Shown one piece after another: positions 1 to 7,922 of a stretch of 64,000 nucleotides of DNA. This DNA is from Microcoleus sp. FACHB-831 (lineage in GTDB: Bacteria > Cyanobacteriota > Cyanobacteriia > Cyanobacteriales > FACHB-T130), in the NCBI RefSeq assembly GCF_014695585.1, contig NZ_JACJON010000079.1, positions 62,001 through 126,000 on the forward strand, written 5' to 3'. Under the pieces are notes generated by a model. The model did no database searches and was not told where the DNA came from. It saw only the letters and a list, made by a program, of their open reading frames with translations. The stretch's first letter is position 1. Every line of letters starts with the position of its first letter. A program made the translations under genes and the position numbers.

Positions 1-209
1 CTATGAATCTGCCCATCGAACAGATAGCAATGGTGGGCGATCGCTTGTTTACTGATGTTTTAGCAGGCAATCGGCTGGGAATGTTTACTATTCTTGTTGA
101 GCCTATGGTAGATCCTTCGTTTGCCGTCCGTTCCCACCCAGTAAGGGATTTTGAAGTTTGGCTATCTCAATTTTTGGGCGTTTCTTTAGGGCAAAGCAAT
201 AAAACTTAA
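1..209 (+). CDS. YqeG-type HAD IIIA phosphatase, C-terminal part
   Basis: This is the last 69 or so codons of a gene that begins left of the window. The reading frame is open to the window edge. The segment MVGDRLFTDVLAGNRLGMFT holds the C-terminal HAD motif (GDR..TDV.AGNR) with the Asp residues that bind Mg2+, in the form usual for the cyanobacterial YqeG family of HAD IIIA phosphatases. The nucleophile motif DxD lies outside the window. The substrate is not known for the family in general. The ATG at position 3 is an internal Met, not the start. Family assignment is good; function stays general. Confidence 0.75.
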   Translation, partial: MNLPIEQIAMVGDRLFTDVLAGNRLGMFTILVEPMVDPSFAVRSHPVRDFEVWLSQFLGVSLGQSNKT

Positions 210-965
210 ACAACGGTGACAAGTATTAAAAAATTGAATATAAAATTTGCCAGGGCAAATTTGTAAAGAGAAAAATAAGACATAAATTATGATAAATAAT
301 AAAGCTAGCTAGGCATCGGTGGGCTTATAAAAAAATAGCTGTTAAAATTGTCCCAAAAGGCTATGATGCGGGCGGGATAAGTTAGTGCGATCGCTGAAGC
401 TAGGGTTAACTAGATAGAATAAACCGCAGGGTGATGGCTTACTTGCGGATAATATCTCTCTATACACATCAAGATACTACGCTTGCAACCATTTTTAGCC
501 CTCTGGATTATTAATAAAGTGCTAGAAAGTATGAGGGTTAATCTCTTGAGAGTCACAGCGAACTGGAAGCAAAATATATTGATATTGCTGTTTTAGTAAT
601 TTTCCCTAATTTAAGAAAAATAGCGCCTTCACGATGCTGCAAAAGACACAGCATAGCTAAGTCTTAATTCAATAAATTTGTTTATTGCAAATTTTCTCCA
701 GCACAATATATACAGCTTCTAAGAATAAGTATTGCTGGATACAGATTTCAGCCAAATTTAGAGAAACTTTATAAGTCAGTTCGGCAGGAGAAAATATAAA
801 GAAAATATTTATTACAAAAATGCTACGGCTAAAGGCGATCGCGCCGCCCACAAACTCTTGATTCTGTCATAATGCCCATATGTATACGATATATACCAAG
901 GGTTTGTGAAACAAGGTAAAAATTTTATTCAGACTTTACCTAAATTTCATGGTTAGAGCGCAAAG
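210..965. other. Gene-free AT-rich stretch
   Basis: No convincing gene is seen over 756 bases. The only open frame of note, 60 codons on the minus strand at 669-851, has no recognisable similarity and low-complexity hydrophobic composition, so it was not called. Two HIP1-like GCGATCGC sites occur. The last 100 bases should hold the promoter of the receiver/kinase pair that starts at 966, but no clear -35/-10 pair stands out. Confidence 0.6.
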
Positions 966-1418
966 ATGTTAGAAAATACAATCAATATATTGGTAAGCGG
1001 CAATCCTGAACAAGAAGCATCAAAATTGCGTAGCTTTAAAAGGAATGAGATATCAAAAGAAGTTAGGGTGGCTCGCGAGGGAGTAGAAGCGCTAGATTAT
1101 TTATTTACAATGGGAGCTTATAGCACTAGCGATCGCAGCCTCATGCCACAACTTATAGTATCAGACCTAAAACTGCCTAAAATCGATGGAGTGCAAGTAT
1201 TGCGCTGCCTCAGAGACAGCGATCGCGCAAAACCACTCCCCCTAGCAATCCTCACCTCATCTTTTGAGGAGCTAAAACCCAACGATACCTACAACTCAGG
1301 CTGCAACAGTTATATAGGTAAAAAAGTATATTTCATTGAATTAAATGAAACTGTCAATAACCTGGGTCTGTACTGGCTGAATTTAAACCAACAGCCATCT
1401 AAAACAAGGAGAAATTAG
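966..1418 (+). CDS. Rcp1-like stand-alone receiver with degenerate acidic pocket
   Basis: This 150-residue protein is a single CheY-like receiver of the Rcp1 type seen next to phytochromes and hybrid kinases. Family landmarks are visible: EGVEALDYLF, the phosphoacceptor region SDLKLPKIDG with Asp67, the Thr/Ser ILTSS near residue 97, SYIGKK with Lys119, and the C-terminal LGLYWLNLN. The Glu/Asp pair that binds Mg2+ at the end of beta strand 1 (normally VEDN) is replaced by Val-Ser11-Gly12-Asn, and the usual KP dipeptide is KK. Phosphorylation may therefore be weak or absent. Its stop codon directly abuts the ATG of the hybrid kinase at 1419, so the two are almost certainly co-translated. Confidence 0.8.
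   Translation: MLENTINILVSGNPEQEASKLRSFKRNEISKEVRVAREGVEALDYLFTMGAYSTSDRSLMPQLIVSDLKLPKIDGVQVLRCLRDSDRAKPLPLAILTSSFEELKPNDTYNSGCNSYIGKKVYFIELNETVNNLGLYWLNLNQQPSKTRRN
1406..1411 (+). promoter_or_regulatory. Shine-Dalgarno AAGGAG inside the upstream gene
   Basis: AAGGAG lies in the last codons of the receiver gene, seven bases before the ATG at 1419. It fixes the start of the downstream kinase and shows that the pair is arranged for coupled translation, with TAG and ATG directly adjacent. Confidence 0.75.
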
Positions 1419-3332
1419 ATGCGTATACCGCTGCGGTTATTATTAGTCGAAGACTCAGAAGACGATGCAATGTTGCTCACCCGCGAACTGCGACGCGGCA
1501 ACTACGATCCTGTCTACGAACGTGTAGACACAGCTGCTGCTATGAGCGAGGCGCTCGATCGCGAACAATGGGAAATCGTTATTGCTGATTACGCTATGCC
1601 TCAGTTTAGCGGCATTTCAGCCTTACAAGTATTGCAACAAAAGCAACTTGACCTGCCGTTCATTATCGTCTCAGGGACTATTGGCGAAGATGTAGCCGTA
1701 GGAGCAATGAAAGCAGGCGCTCACGACTACATGAATAAAGACAATTTGGCGCGGCTAGTCCCTGCTGTAGAACGGGAGTTACGCGAGGCAAAAGTCAGGC
1801 AAGAGCGTATTGTAGCTCAAGAGCAAATTAGAGAACAAGCAGCCTTACTAGATGTTGCCCAAGATGCGATTATTGTCCAAGACTTAGAAGACCGCATCTG
1901 CTTTTGGAATAAAAGCGCCGAACGCTTGTATGGTTGGACATCTCAGGAAGTAATAGGGAAAAAAGCTGCGGAACTGCTATTTGCCGATCCTACAGCCACA
2001 TTACACCTAACCCCTCACCCCTCGCTGCTTACACGGAAAGGAGAGTGGCAGGGTGAGTTAGATCAAGTAACTAAAGAAGGTGAAGAAATCATCGTCGAAA
2101 GTCGCTGGAGGCTGATGCGCGATGGTTCGGGACAACCAAAATCTGTTCTCGTAGTGAATACAGACATTACAGAGAAAAAGAAGCTGGAGATCCAATTTCT
2201 CCGCACGCAGCGCCTTGAAAGCATTGGCACGCTAGCAGGGGGAATTGCCCACGATCTCAACAATGTGCTGGCGCCGATTTTGATGGGGTTGGAAATCATA
2301 AAAATGAAACTTCCTGACCCCGAAAGCCAAAAGGTGCTAGCAACACTAGAAGCAAGTACTAAGCGCGGGGCAGATATTGTCAGGCAAGTTCTGGCTTTTG
2401 CTAGAGGTTTGGAAGGGAGACATGCAGAGCTTCAAGTAAAGCATCTGGTGCGAGAAATTGCACACATGGCTCAGGAAACGTTTCCCAAATATATTGATAT
2501 TCGGGTAGAGATCCCAGTAACGCCTTGGGTAATCTTGGGAGACGCAACGCAATTGCAACAGGTGCTGTTAAATTTGTGCGTTAATGCTCGCGATGCGATG
2601 CCCAACGGGGGAAAGCTGCTGATTAGGGCTGAAAACGTGCGTCTAGATGAAAATTATGCGCGAATGCACCTGGAAGCAAAACCAGGTATTTACGTGTTGC
2701 TCACAGTGACGGATACAGGCATGGGGATTCCTCCTGCTATCATCGATAAAATTTTTGAACCATTTTTTACCACAAAACCTGTTGGCCAAGGCACTGGTTT
2801 GGGACTCTCAACTATATTGGGCATTGTCAGGAGTCACGGTGGTTTTATCAATGTTTACAGTGACGTGGGTAAGGGCACCAGCTTTAAAGTTTATCTGCCA
2901 GCAGATACGAAAATTGAACTAGAGGACATAGAAATAGAACATGACGATATGCCCTCCGGAGGCGGAGAATTGGTTATGGTGATCGATGATGAAGCCTCTA
3001 TTAGGGATATCGCTAAACAAACCCTGGAAACATTTGGATATAAGGTGATAACAGCCGATGATGGTTCCGAGGCGATCGCGCTTTACGTTCAGCAGCAAGT
3101 AAAAGTTCATGTGGCGATCGTCGATATGAAGATGCCAATTATGGACGGGCCAGCAACAATTCGAGCCTTGCGAAAACTAGACCCCAAGGTTAAAATTATT
3201 GCCGCTAGCGGATTGACGTTAGGCGGGCAGATGGCTGAGGCTAGTACGGTTAACGCACAAGCAGTCTTGCCAAAACCATTTACGGCAGAAAATTTGCTGA
3301 AAACTATCTATCGTGTGATGAGTAGTTATTGA
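1419..3332 (+). CDS. Hybrid histidine kinase: REC-PAS-HisKA-HATPase-REC
   Basis: A soluble 637-residue sensor kinase without membrane segments. The first receiver (about 6-125) has Glu11-Asp12, phosphoacceptor Asp57 and Lys107. A PAS domain follows (about 141-255, with WNKSAERLYGW), then the H-box GGIAHDLNN with His278, the N-box NLCVNARDAMPNGG, the G boxes DTGMGIPP and GTGLGLSTI, and a second receiver at about 513-635 with Asp569. The HDLNN form of the H-box marks the NtrB-like HisKA class. The N-terminal receiver suggests control by another kinase. It forms a two-gene unit with the receiver at 966. Within the PAS domain, residues around 190-205 (TLHLTPHPSLLTRKGEW) look unlike family members and may derive from a short repeat. 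Confidence 0.93.
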   Translation: MRIPLRLLLVEDSEDDAMLLTRELRRGNYDPVYERVDTAAAMSEALDREQWEIVIADYAMPQFSGISALQVLQQKQLDLPFIIVSGTIGEDVAVGAMKAGAHDYMNKDNLARLVPAVERELREAKVRQERIVAQEQIREQAALLDVAQDAIIVQDLEDRICFWNKSAERLYGWTSQEVIGKKAAELLFADPTATLHLTPHPSLLTRKGEWQGELDQVTKEGEEIIVESRWRLMRDGSGQPKSVLVVNTDITEKKKLEIQFLRTQRLESIGTLAGGIAHDLNNVLAPILMGLEIIKMKLPDPESQKVLATLEASTKRGADIVRQVLAFARGLEGRHAELQVKHLVREIAHMAQETFPKYIDIRVEIPVTPWVILGDATQLQQVLLNLCVNARDAMPNGGKLLIRAENVRLDENYARMHLEAKPGIYVLLTVTDTGMGIPPAIIDKIFEPFFTTKPVGQGTGLGLSTILGIVRSHGGFINVYSDVGKGTSFKVYLPADTKIELEDIEIEHDDMPSGGGELVMVIDDEASIRDIAKQTLETFGYKVITADDGSEAIALYVQQQVKVHVAIVDMKMPIMDGPATIRALRKLDPKVKIIAASGLTLGGQMAEASTVNAQAVLPKPFTAENLLKTIYRVMSSY

Positions 3333-3767
3333 CATATAGGCTGTTTGGTGATGATAGGTTTTGTTAATATCGCTAGGCGATATATAAACGAAACAAGCAA
3401 TTGACTGAGAATTGGTTGCGCGAACAATCTCCTAAGTAGGAGAACTGAATTAACTCCTGTCATCTTGTAGGTTGGGAACCCTCGCCCTGGCGACGTGGCG
3501 TTTGAGGTACGAAACCCAACATTAATAAAAGGTTTGATGGGGTCTGCTCGCGCTCTACCCATCCTAGAAATAATTAAGTTCTTCTATAAACAGCCTTAAT
3601 TCAATAGTGGTATGAACTGCTGGCTCAATTAAATGCTTATCTAAAGTCACTTTAGAGAAAATCTGGCAAGGGTTAAAAATATTAAAATCCAAGCCAACGT
3701 TGACTGTTGACGTTGACAGTTCGCAGTTGACAATTTACCCTTAATAACCCACAAACAACAGTCAACA
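3333..3767. other. Intergenic region with two repeat-like segments
   Basis: No gene is supported. The middle part holds an interspersed repeat (listed separately). The last 90 bases before proB are made of short related words (GTTGAC, GTCAAC, AACAGT) in both orientations, a degenerate repeat type common between cyanobacterial genes. A 78-codon minus-strand frame at 3326-3562 merely translates the repeat. Confidence 0.6.
3466..3560. repeat. GTAGGTTGGG...AACCCAAC interspersed repeat
   Basis: The segment opens with TGTAGGTTGGG and contains GAAACCCAAC at 3511-3520, so GTTGGG and CCCAAC form an inverted pair, and it closes with CTACCCATCC. This pattern, a GTAGGTTGGGTT...AACCCAACA hairpin of about 100 bases, recurs in many cyanobacterial genomes between genes. 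Only one copy is evident in this window. The classification rests on the word pattern, not on an alignment. Confidence 0.5.
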
Positions 3768-4883
3768 GTGAACAATAATCAATCAACAATTGTTGTAAAA
3801 ATTGGTACTTCTAGTCTCACAAAAGCAGACGGTACACTGGCTCTCTCAACAATTGCAGCTTTAGTTGAAACCCTCACTAATCTCCGCCGTCAGGGATGCG
3901 GTGTCGTATTGGTTACGTCGGGTGCAGTGGGCGTTGGCTGCGCGAGGCTGGGTTTAACCGAGCGTCCCCGGACGATGGCGCTGAAGCAAGCAGTTGCCGC
4001 GGTGGGCCAGGGACGTTTAATGCGGGTTTATGACGATATGTTTACGACCCTTCAACAACCAATTGCTCAGGTTCTTTTGACGCGCAGTACTTTTGGAGAA
4101 CGCACCAGCTATGTTAATGCCTACAACACTTTTAAGGAATTACTGCGGCTTGGAGTGATACCAATTGTGAACGAAAATGATACGGTCGCAGTAGAGGAGC
4201 TGAAGTTTGGGGATAATGATACACTCTCAGCTCTAGTAGCAAGCTTGATAGAGGCAGATTGGCTGTTTTTATTAACTGATGTGGATAGGCTTTATTCAGC
4301 CGATCCGCGCTCTTTTCCAGATGCTCAGCCAATTTCACTGGTGAACCGTATGGAAGAACTCGAAGAGTTACAGGTGAAAACTGGCGATCGCGGCTCTCAA
4401 TGGGGTACGGGCGGCATGGTAACAAAAATTACTGCTGCACGTATTGCCACCAGCGCTGGGGTAAGAACGGCGATCGCCAACGGACGGCTTCCTAGTAATA
4501 TCGAGAAAATTTTACAGGGAGAACCCATAGGCACCCAGTTTGAACCGCAACCCCGCACCGACAATGCCCGCAAGCGCTGGATTGCTCATGGATTAGTCCC
4601 GGCGGGGAAATTATATTTAGATAATGGAGCGATCGCTGCTATTTGCTTTGCTGGAAAGTCCCTTTTAGCAGCAGGGATTGCTAAAGTCGAAGGCGAATTC
4701 CAAGCTTCAGATGCTGTCGGGTTGTGCGACATCGCAGGTCGTGAAGTTGCCCGAGGAATCGTAAACTACAGCAGCAGCGAATTACAACTGATTCGCGGCC
4801 ACCACTCGGCAGAAATTCCCACCATTTTGGGCTATGAAGGAGCGGAAACCATAGTCCACAGAGATAACCTCGTTGTTAGCTAG
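3768..4883 (+). CDS. proB: Glutamate 5-kinase
   Basis: Catalyses ATP-dependent phosphorylation of L-glutamate, the first step of proline synthesis, in the cytoplasm. The amino-acid kinase domain covers about residues 1-255: [10 protein letters not shown] binds phosphate, [15 protein letters not shown] and [19 protein letters not shown] bind glutamate and ATP, and [12 protein letters not shown] closes the nucleotide site. A PUA domain occupies about 275-360, as in full-length bacterial ProB (about 370 residues). The start is GTG, lies inside a GTTGAC/GTCAAC-rich repeat and lacks a clear ribosome site. The conserved kinase core begins only eight residues later, so little error is possible. No proA lies next to it, as is usual in cyanobacteria. 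Confidence 0.95.
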   Translation: MNNNQSTIVVKIGTSSLTKADGTLALSTIAALVETLTNLRRQGCGVVLVTSGAVGVGCARLGLTERPRTMALKQAVAAVGQGRLMRVYDDMFTTLQQPIAQVLLTRSTFGERTSYVNAYNTFKELLRLGVIPIVNENDTVAVEELKFGDNDTLSALVASLIEADWLFLLTDVDRLYSADPRSFPDAQPISLVNRMEELEELQVKTGDRGSQWGTGGMVTKITAARIATSAGVRTAIANGRLPSNIEKILQGEPIGTQFEPQPRTDNARKRWIAHGLVPAGKLYLDNGAIAAICFAGKSLLAAGIAKVEGEFQASDAVGLCDIAGREVARGIVNYSSSELQLIRGHHSAEIPTILGYEGAETIVHRDNLVVS

Positions 4884-4898
4884 AGGCATCGGTAAGTA

Positions 4899-4924
4899 AA
4901 AACAAAAAATAAATTTTTTGTTTT
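4899..4924. terminator. AT-rich hairpin between convergent genes
   Basis: An 11-bp stem AAAACAAAAAA / TTTTTTGTTTT with a TAAA loop sits between the stop of proB and the stop of the HTH gene on the other strand. It could end transcription from either side because each arm doubles as an A/T tract. The stem is weak since it contains one G-C pair. Confidence 0.4.
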
Positions 4925-4966
4925 CCTTTCTAAGGTCTACTGGAATGCTTCGCCATTATCTAGTTG

Positions 4967-6040
4967 CTAAAACGATTCGGGTGGAGCAATATCCGAGCCA
5001 GCTTTTACACCCGCCTTGCTAGCCTTTAACCCTGGTTTACCGTATGTTTGGGCATCGCGCTTAGAAACTGATGAATCCGAGGTAGTAGGAGCGTGGGCAT
5101 CAATCGCTCCGTCCGAAGCTGATTGGTTAGACATCAACGCGAGTCCTCCTACCGCTCCAGCCACCAAGGCAGCATAGCCAACATACAAATGAACTGGGCT
5201 TAGGGCAATTCCCCCTAATGATGGCGCTGTCGAGCGATACCAAGATGGCAGTATGGACTTGTTCGGATCGGGTGCGGGTAAAGCATCTGCCATAGCAGCA
5301 CCATCTAAACCTAATACATACCCAATACGACGAATAAAACCTTTGATATATATATCTTCTGGCAGTTTATCAACGCAGCCTGTTTCCAAAGCTTCTATGT
5401 GATGGGTCTGCACTAGGGTTTTATTGTAAAGTTGACGCACAGAGAGCGATCGTGCAATTCGCGCCTGCTGTAGTTGCTGGCCGATGTAACGAATAGCCTC
5501 CTCGCGCTCTTGGGCATACTTTTGCGCTGCTATTTCAGCCTTAGAGAGTTTTTTACTAAGTTTGGGAAAAACAAGAGGTGTACTGGTTAACATCTGTGGT
5601 TTGAGGGCATCAGAGGAATTCGTTGGGGCATCTTGGACACCATTAAACTGTCGATTGTCTTGAATAGGCTCTGTTAGTGCCAAGTCAGCCGATAGGGAAG
5701 AATCTTGTTTCTCCCGCATCGGATTAAGCATTTCGCCTTCTGTTGGCTGTTGTTGGTGGGCATCATTTTCGAGGGGTGCAACTGGGACAACCATTGATTG
5801 TCTAGCAAACTGATGAAATGCAAGCTTGATGGCTTCTTGTCCTACTGCTTTGATCAAAAGCTGGGCACTCCCCGCTGCTTCCCCCAGCATTGTCTGCAAC
5901 CCAGCCAAAGCACGGCTGTAAACTTCACTGCTATGCAGTTCCGCTTCTATTTGACTCAGGAGAGACCCCAGTTTTTCCTTGGTAATTTCAACCGTTGTGC
6001 TTCCAGCAACAGTGAAGTTGTATGTAGATTGTAATCCCAT
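4967..6040 (-). CDS. RodZ-like membrane protein with HTH domain
   Basis: A 357-residue protein if translation begins at the ATG at 6040; an upstream ATG at 6115 in the same frame would add 25 residues, but MGLQSTYNFTV looks like the natural beginning. An N-terminal region of about 100 residues (TTVEITKEKLGSLLSQIEAEL) has no family I recognise. A long polar linker follows. Then comes a RodZ-type helix-turn-helix (IGQQLQQARIARSLSVRQLY, HHIEALETG, LPEDIYIKGFIRRIGYVLGL), a single membrane span (LYVGYAALVAGAVGGLALM) and a short outer tail. RodZ links MreB to the membrane; here the C-terminal periplasmic domain is very short, so a role in cell shape is only inferred. Convergent with proB. Confidence 0.7.
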   Translation of the reverse strand: MGLQSTYNFTVAGSTTVEITKEKLGSLLSQIEAELHSSEVYSRALAGLQTMLGEAAGSAQLLIKAVGQEAIKLAFHQFARQSMVVPVAPLENDAHQQQPTEGEMLNPMREKQDSSLSADLALTEPIQDNRQFNGVQDAPTNSSDALKPQMLTSTPLVFPKLSKKLSKAEIAAQKYAQEREEAIRYIGQQLQQARIARSLSVRQLYNKTLVQTHHIEALETGCVDKLPEDIYIKGFIRRIGYVLGLDGAAMADALPAPDPNKSILPSWYRSTAPSLGGIALSPVHLYVGYAALVAGAVGGLALMSNQSASDGAIDAHAPTTSDSSVSKRDAQTYGKPGLKASKAGVKAGSDIAPPESF

Positions 6041-6771
6041 GAGTTTTCTTGTCTTTGTGGTTGATCGAAACAGAACTACATTAACTGAGTGCAAAGAATT
6101 GCTGAGTGGGTGCAACTAAATCCCCTACACTTCAATCGCGCCTGGGGTGGCGAATAGTCCTCAATGGACTGGAGTGTCGGGGTATCTCACTTATCATTTC
6201 TACACGTTGACGCTAATTCCGGATGGTTAGCTTATCAGACTGGTTAGGCTGAAAGAACCAAAAAGCTATATGTTCTTGCCCTTGATGAGGGAGAATCTTC
6301 ACATAAGACGGACGCTTGGAGGCTTGTTAAAGGTCAAACAAATGCGAAGGCAGTAACCGTAGTTACCCTTTAAGTAGAGCGATCGCTCTCATAGCTTTTT
6401 ACTTTTTGTGCAACTGCACCCAGTCGTCACCAGCAGCCGCAGCCTGATTTATCTGCCAAAATTCATTAATTGTTTTAATGCTTTAGCTTTGCAGAGATTT
6501 TCCTATAGATGCACACAGGCTGTTACCACGTAGCCTCTGTATCTTAAAATATGATTTTTAGCTTGATAGTACAAGCTACAAGCTAATTATACGATCGCTA
6601 ATTTAATTTAGTTTGTTAGATATAAGCTATTTTTAAGGAAAATATCTCTAAAGTCTTATTTTTTATAATTTTTTGAAATGCAGATGGGTTAGGGTAAACC
6701 TAAAAATAAACAGCGATCGGCTAATTTTTATACAATCCGGAAAATACCTGTTTTATCTGGTTAAGTTTAGG
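6041..6771. other. Gene-free AT-rich stretch
   Basis: More than 700 bases upstream of the HTH gene carry no supported gene. The AT content rises toward 6500-6700. One HIP1 site occurs near 6381. No terminator, tRNA or long repeat is visible. Confidence 0.55.
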
Positions 6772-7023
6772 TTATATAGCGAGCGGATATTTTAGGGCTA
6801 CTATATAATCCTGGTATGCGATCGCAAGTGTGGGTTTGAGGACTATACGTGCTAAGTTCGCGGCATGATTGAACTTAGCACTCATAAGCCCAGCGAGCGC
6901 CATGTTTGTTAGATTGGCAGATGTTTGAAGTACTACAGCAGTAACTTTCTGGAATAGACTAGCCTCATGGGGGGCTAAGTAGCTTTGAGTTTGGGCTATG
7001 ACGATACTGAAACTGTCGTCCAT
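6772..7023 (-). CDS. Small protein of unknown function, 83 residues
   Basis: I do not recognise this protein. It is largely hydrophobic-amphipathic (VTAVVLQTSANLTNMALAGLM) and lacks a signal peptide or clear motif. Support for it being real: a good ribosome site (AGAAAGGGGG) 8-9 bases before the ATG, the same AGTAGAAAGGGG leader word that ends each unit of the tandem duplication just upstream, and position as last of three co-directional small frames. Against it: no family and a perfect 11-bp inverted repeat (GTGCTAAGTTC at 6849-6859 and GAACTTAGCAC at 6871-6881) inside the frame, which is more typical of non-coding DNA. Confidence 0.35.
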   Translation of the reverse strand: MDDSFSIVIAQTQSYLAPHEASLFQKVTAVVLQTSANLTNMALAGLMSAKFNHAANLARIVLKPTLAIAYQDYIVALKYPLAI

Positions 7024-7050
7024 CCAAATAACCCCCTTTCTACTTATTTA

Positions 7051-7227
7051 TTAAGGATTACGATGTTTTGAGGCGCACTCTTTAGCCAAGCAGCGTTCCA
7101 GCAGTGTAATTGTGTAGAGATACCAGAAGCGACGCGGATTCAGTATAACTTTGTTGGTGCGACTAAAGACGGGCTGGTCAAGGAACTGCCAGAAGGGGAA
7201 CTTAATATTGTTGTGTTTGGGAGCCAT
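7051..7227 (-). CDS. Duplicated 58-residue ORF, copy 1
   Basis: This frame is too short for most gene callers. It reads MAPKHNNIKFPFWQFL at the start and shares about 50 of 58 residues with copy 2 at 7295-7471. Changes are N6S, D17N and the last residues (ASKHRNP versus DSKRRQR). The core FSRTNKVILNPRRFWYLYT is identical and is rich in Arg and aromatics. There is no ribosome site directly before the ATG; a GAAAGGGG word lies 43 bases farther upstream, so the frame may begin earlier with a rare start or be coupled to copy 2. No family recognised. It could instead be non-coding. Confidence 0.35.
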   Translation of the reverse strand: MAPKHNNIKFPFWQFLDQPVFSRTNKVILNPRRFWYLYTITLLERCLAKECASKHRNP

Positions 7228-7294
7228 AGGATTAAATAGTATGTAGCAGTTGTGGGAGAGACTGTAATCGATAATCCCCTTTCTACTTAATTTA

Positions 7295-7471
7295 TTAACG
7301 CTGACGACGCTTTGAGTCGCACTCTTTAGCCAAGCAGCGTTCTAGCAGTGTAATTGTGTAGAGATACCAGAAGCGACGCGGATTTAGTATAACTTTGTTA
7401 GTGCGACTAAAGACAGGCTGGTTAAGGAACTGCCAGAAGGGGAACTTAATATTGCTGTGTTTGGGAGCCAT
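7295..7471 (-). CDS. Duplicated 58-residue ORF, copy 2
   Basis: Paralogue of the frame at 7051-7227, with the same 58-residue length from the shared ATG. The frame stays open upstream to 7615, adding 48 residues (MGAARTRDSVILTKQLC...), of which only the part up to the duplication edge has a counterpart in copy 1. The true start is therefore undecided. Composition is basic and aromatic with one possible amphipathic helix (YLYTITLLERCLAKE). Function unknown. Confidence 0.35.
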   Translation of the reverse strand: MAPKHSNIKFPFWQFLNQPVFSRTNKVILNPRRFWYLYTITLLERCLAKECDSKRRQR

Positions 7472-7922
7472 AGGATTAAATAGTATGTAGCAGTTGTGGG
7501 AGAGACTGTAATCGCGCTTAGTGCTGATTTCTTGTCTGCTTCTATAACTTTGCCAAAAGTGGAGACAAAGTTGCTTGGTGAGAATTACCGAATCTCTAGT
7601 ACGGGCTGCGCCCATCTCTGTAGTTTCACGGAGAGCGGGAAAAGTTCCCAGGTAGGGATAATAAAAATTGCGCGATATGTGATAAAGTCACATATCGCGC
7701 TTGAAGTCTTGAAGTACCAGCATATGAAGAGATGTGCTAGGCACCTCTAGAATATTAAGCTCCAGCTTTAAATGCTTTTGCCTATCTGCGCCCAGATCAA
7801 TCGTCAAACAGCTAGGGAAATCCAGATATGCAGGTGTGTCTGCTTGCACTTGAAAAATTTTTTGTGAGGGGCAATCTAACAAGTTTTAGCTGTTTGCAAC
7901 ATAGAGCGATCGCAAGCAAATC
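7472..7922. other. Intergenic region with a perfect hairpin
   Basis: Apart from the possible upstream extension of the 58-residue ORF and the palindrome at 7670-7700, nothing is supported here. A 64-codon minus-strand frame at 7688-7882 starts at TTG, overlaps the hairpin and has no similarity I can name. Confidence 0.5.
7670..7700. repeat. Perfect 13-bp inverted repeat, 5-nt loop
   Basis: GCGCGATATGTGA (7670-7682) and TCACATATCGCGC (7688-7700) pair without mismatch around TAAAG. No T tract follows on either strand, so it is not a standard intrinsic terminator. It could be an operator, an RNA stability element or a small mobile palindrome. Confidence 0.8.

Larger units (their letters stand above)
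7028..7514. repeat. Tandem duplication, two units of about 243 bp
   Basis: Positions 7028-7270 and 7271-7514 are two directly adjacent copies that differ by scattered substitutions. Both begin with AACCCC/AATCCCC followed by TTTCTACTT and end with GAGAGACTGTAATCG. Each unit carries one minus-strand 58-residue ORF. The divergence is concentrated at the edge that encodes the ORF C-terminus. The copies are old enough to have diverged but the frame is kept in both. Confidence 0.9.

Noticed and set aside
669..851. 60-codon minus-strand frame
   Set aside because: No ribosome site, no similarity, AT-rich region.
7688..7882. 64-codon minus-strand frame
   Set aside because: TTG start, overlaps the perfect hairpin and has no family or ribosome site.
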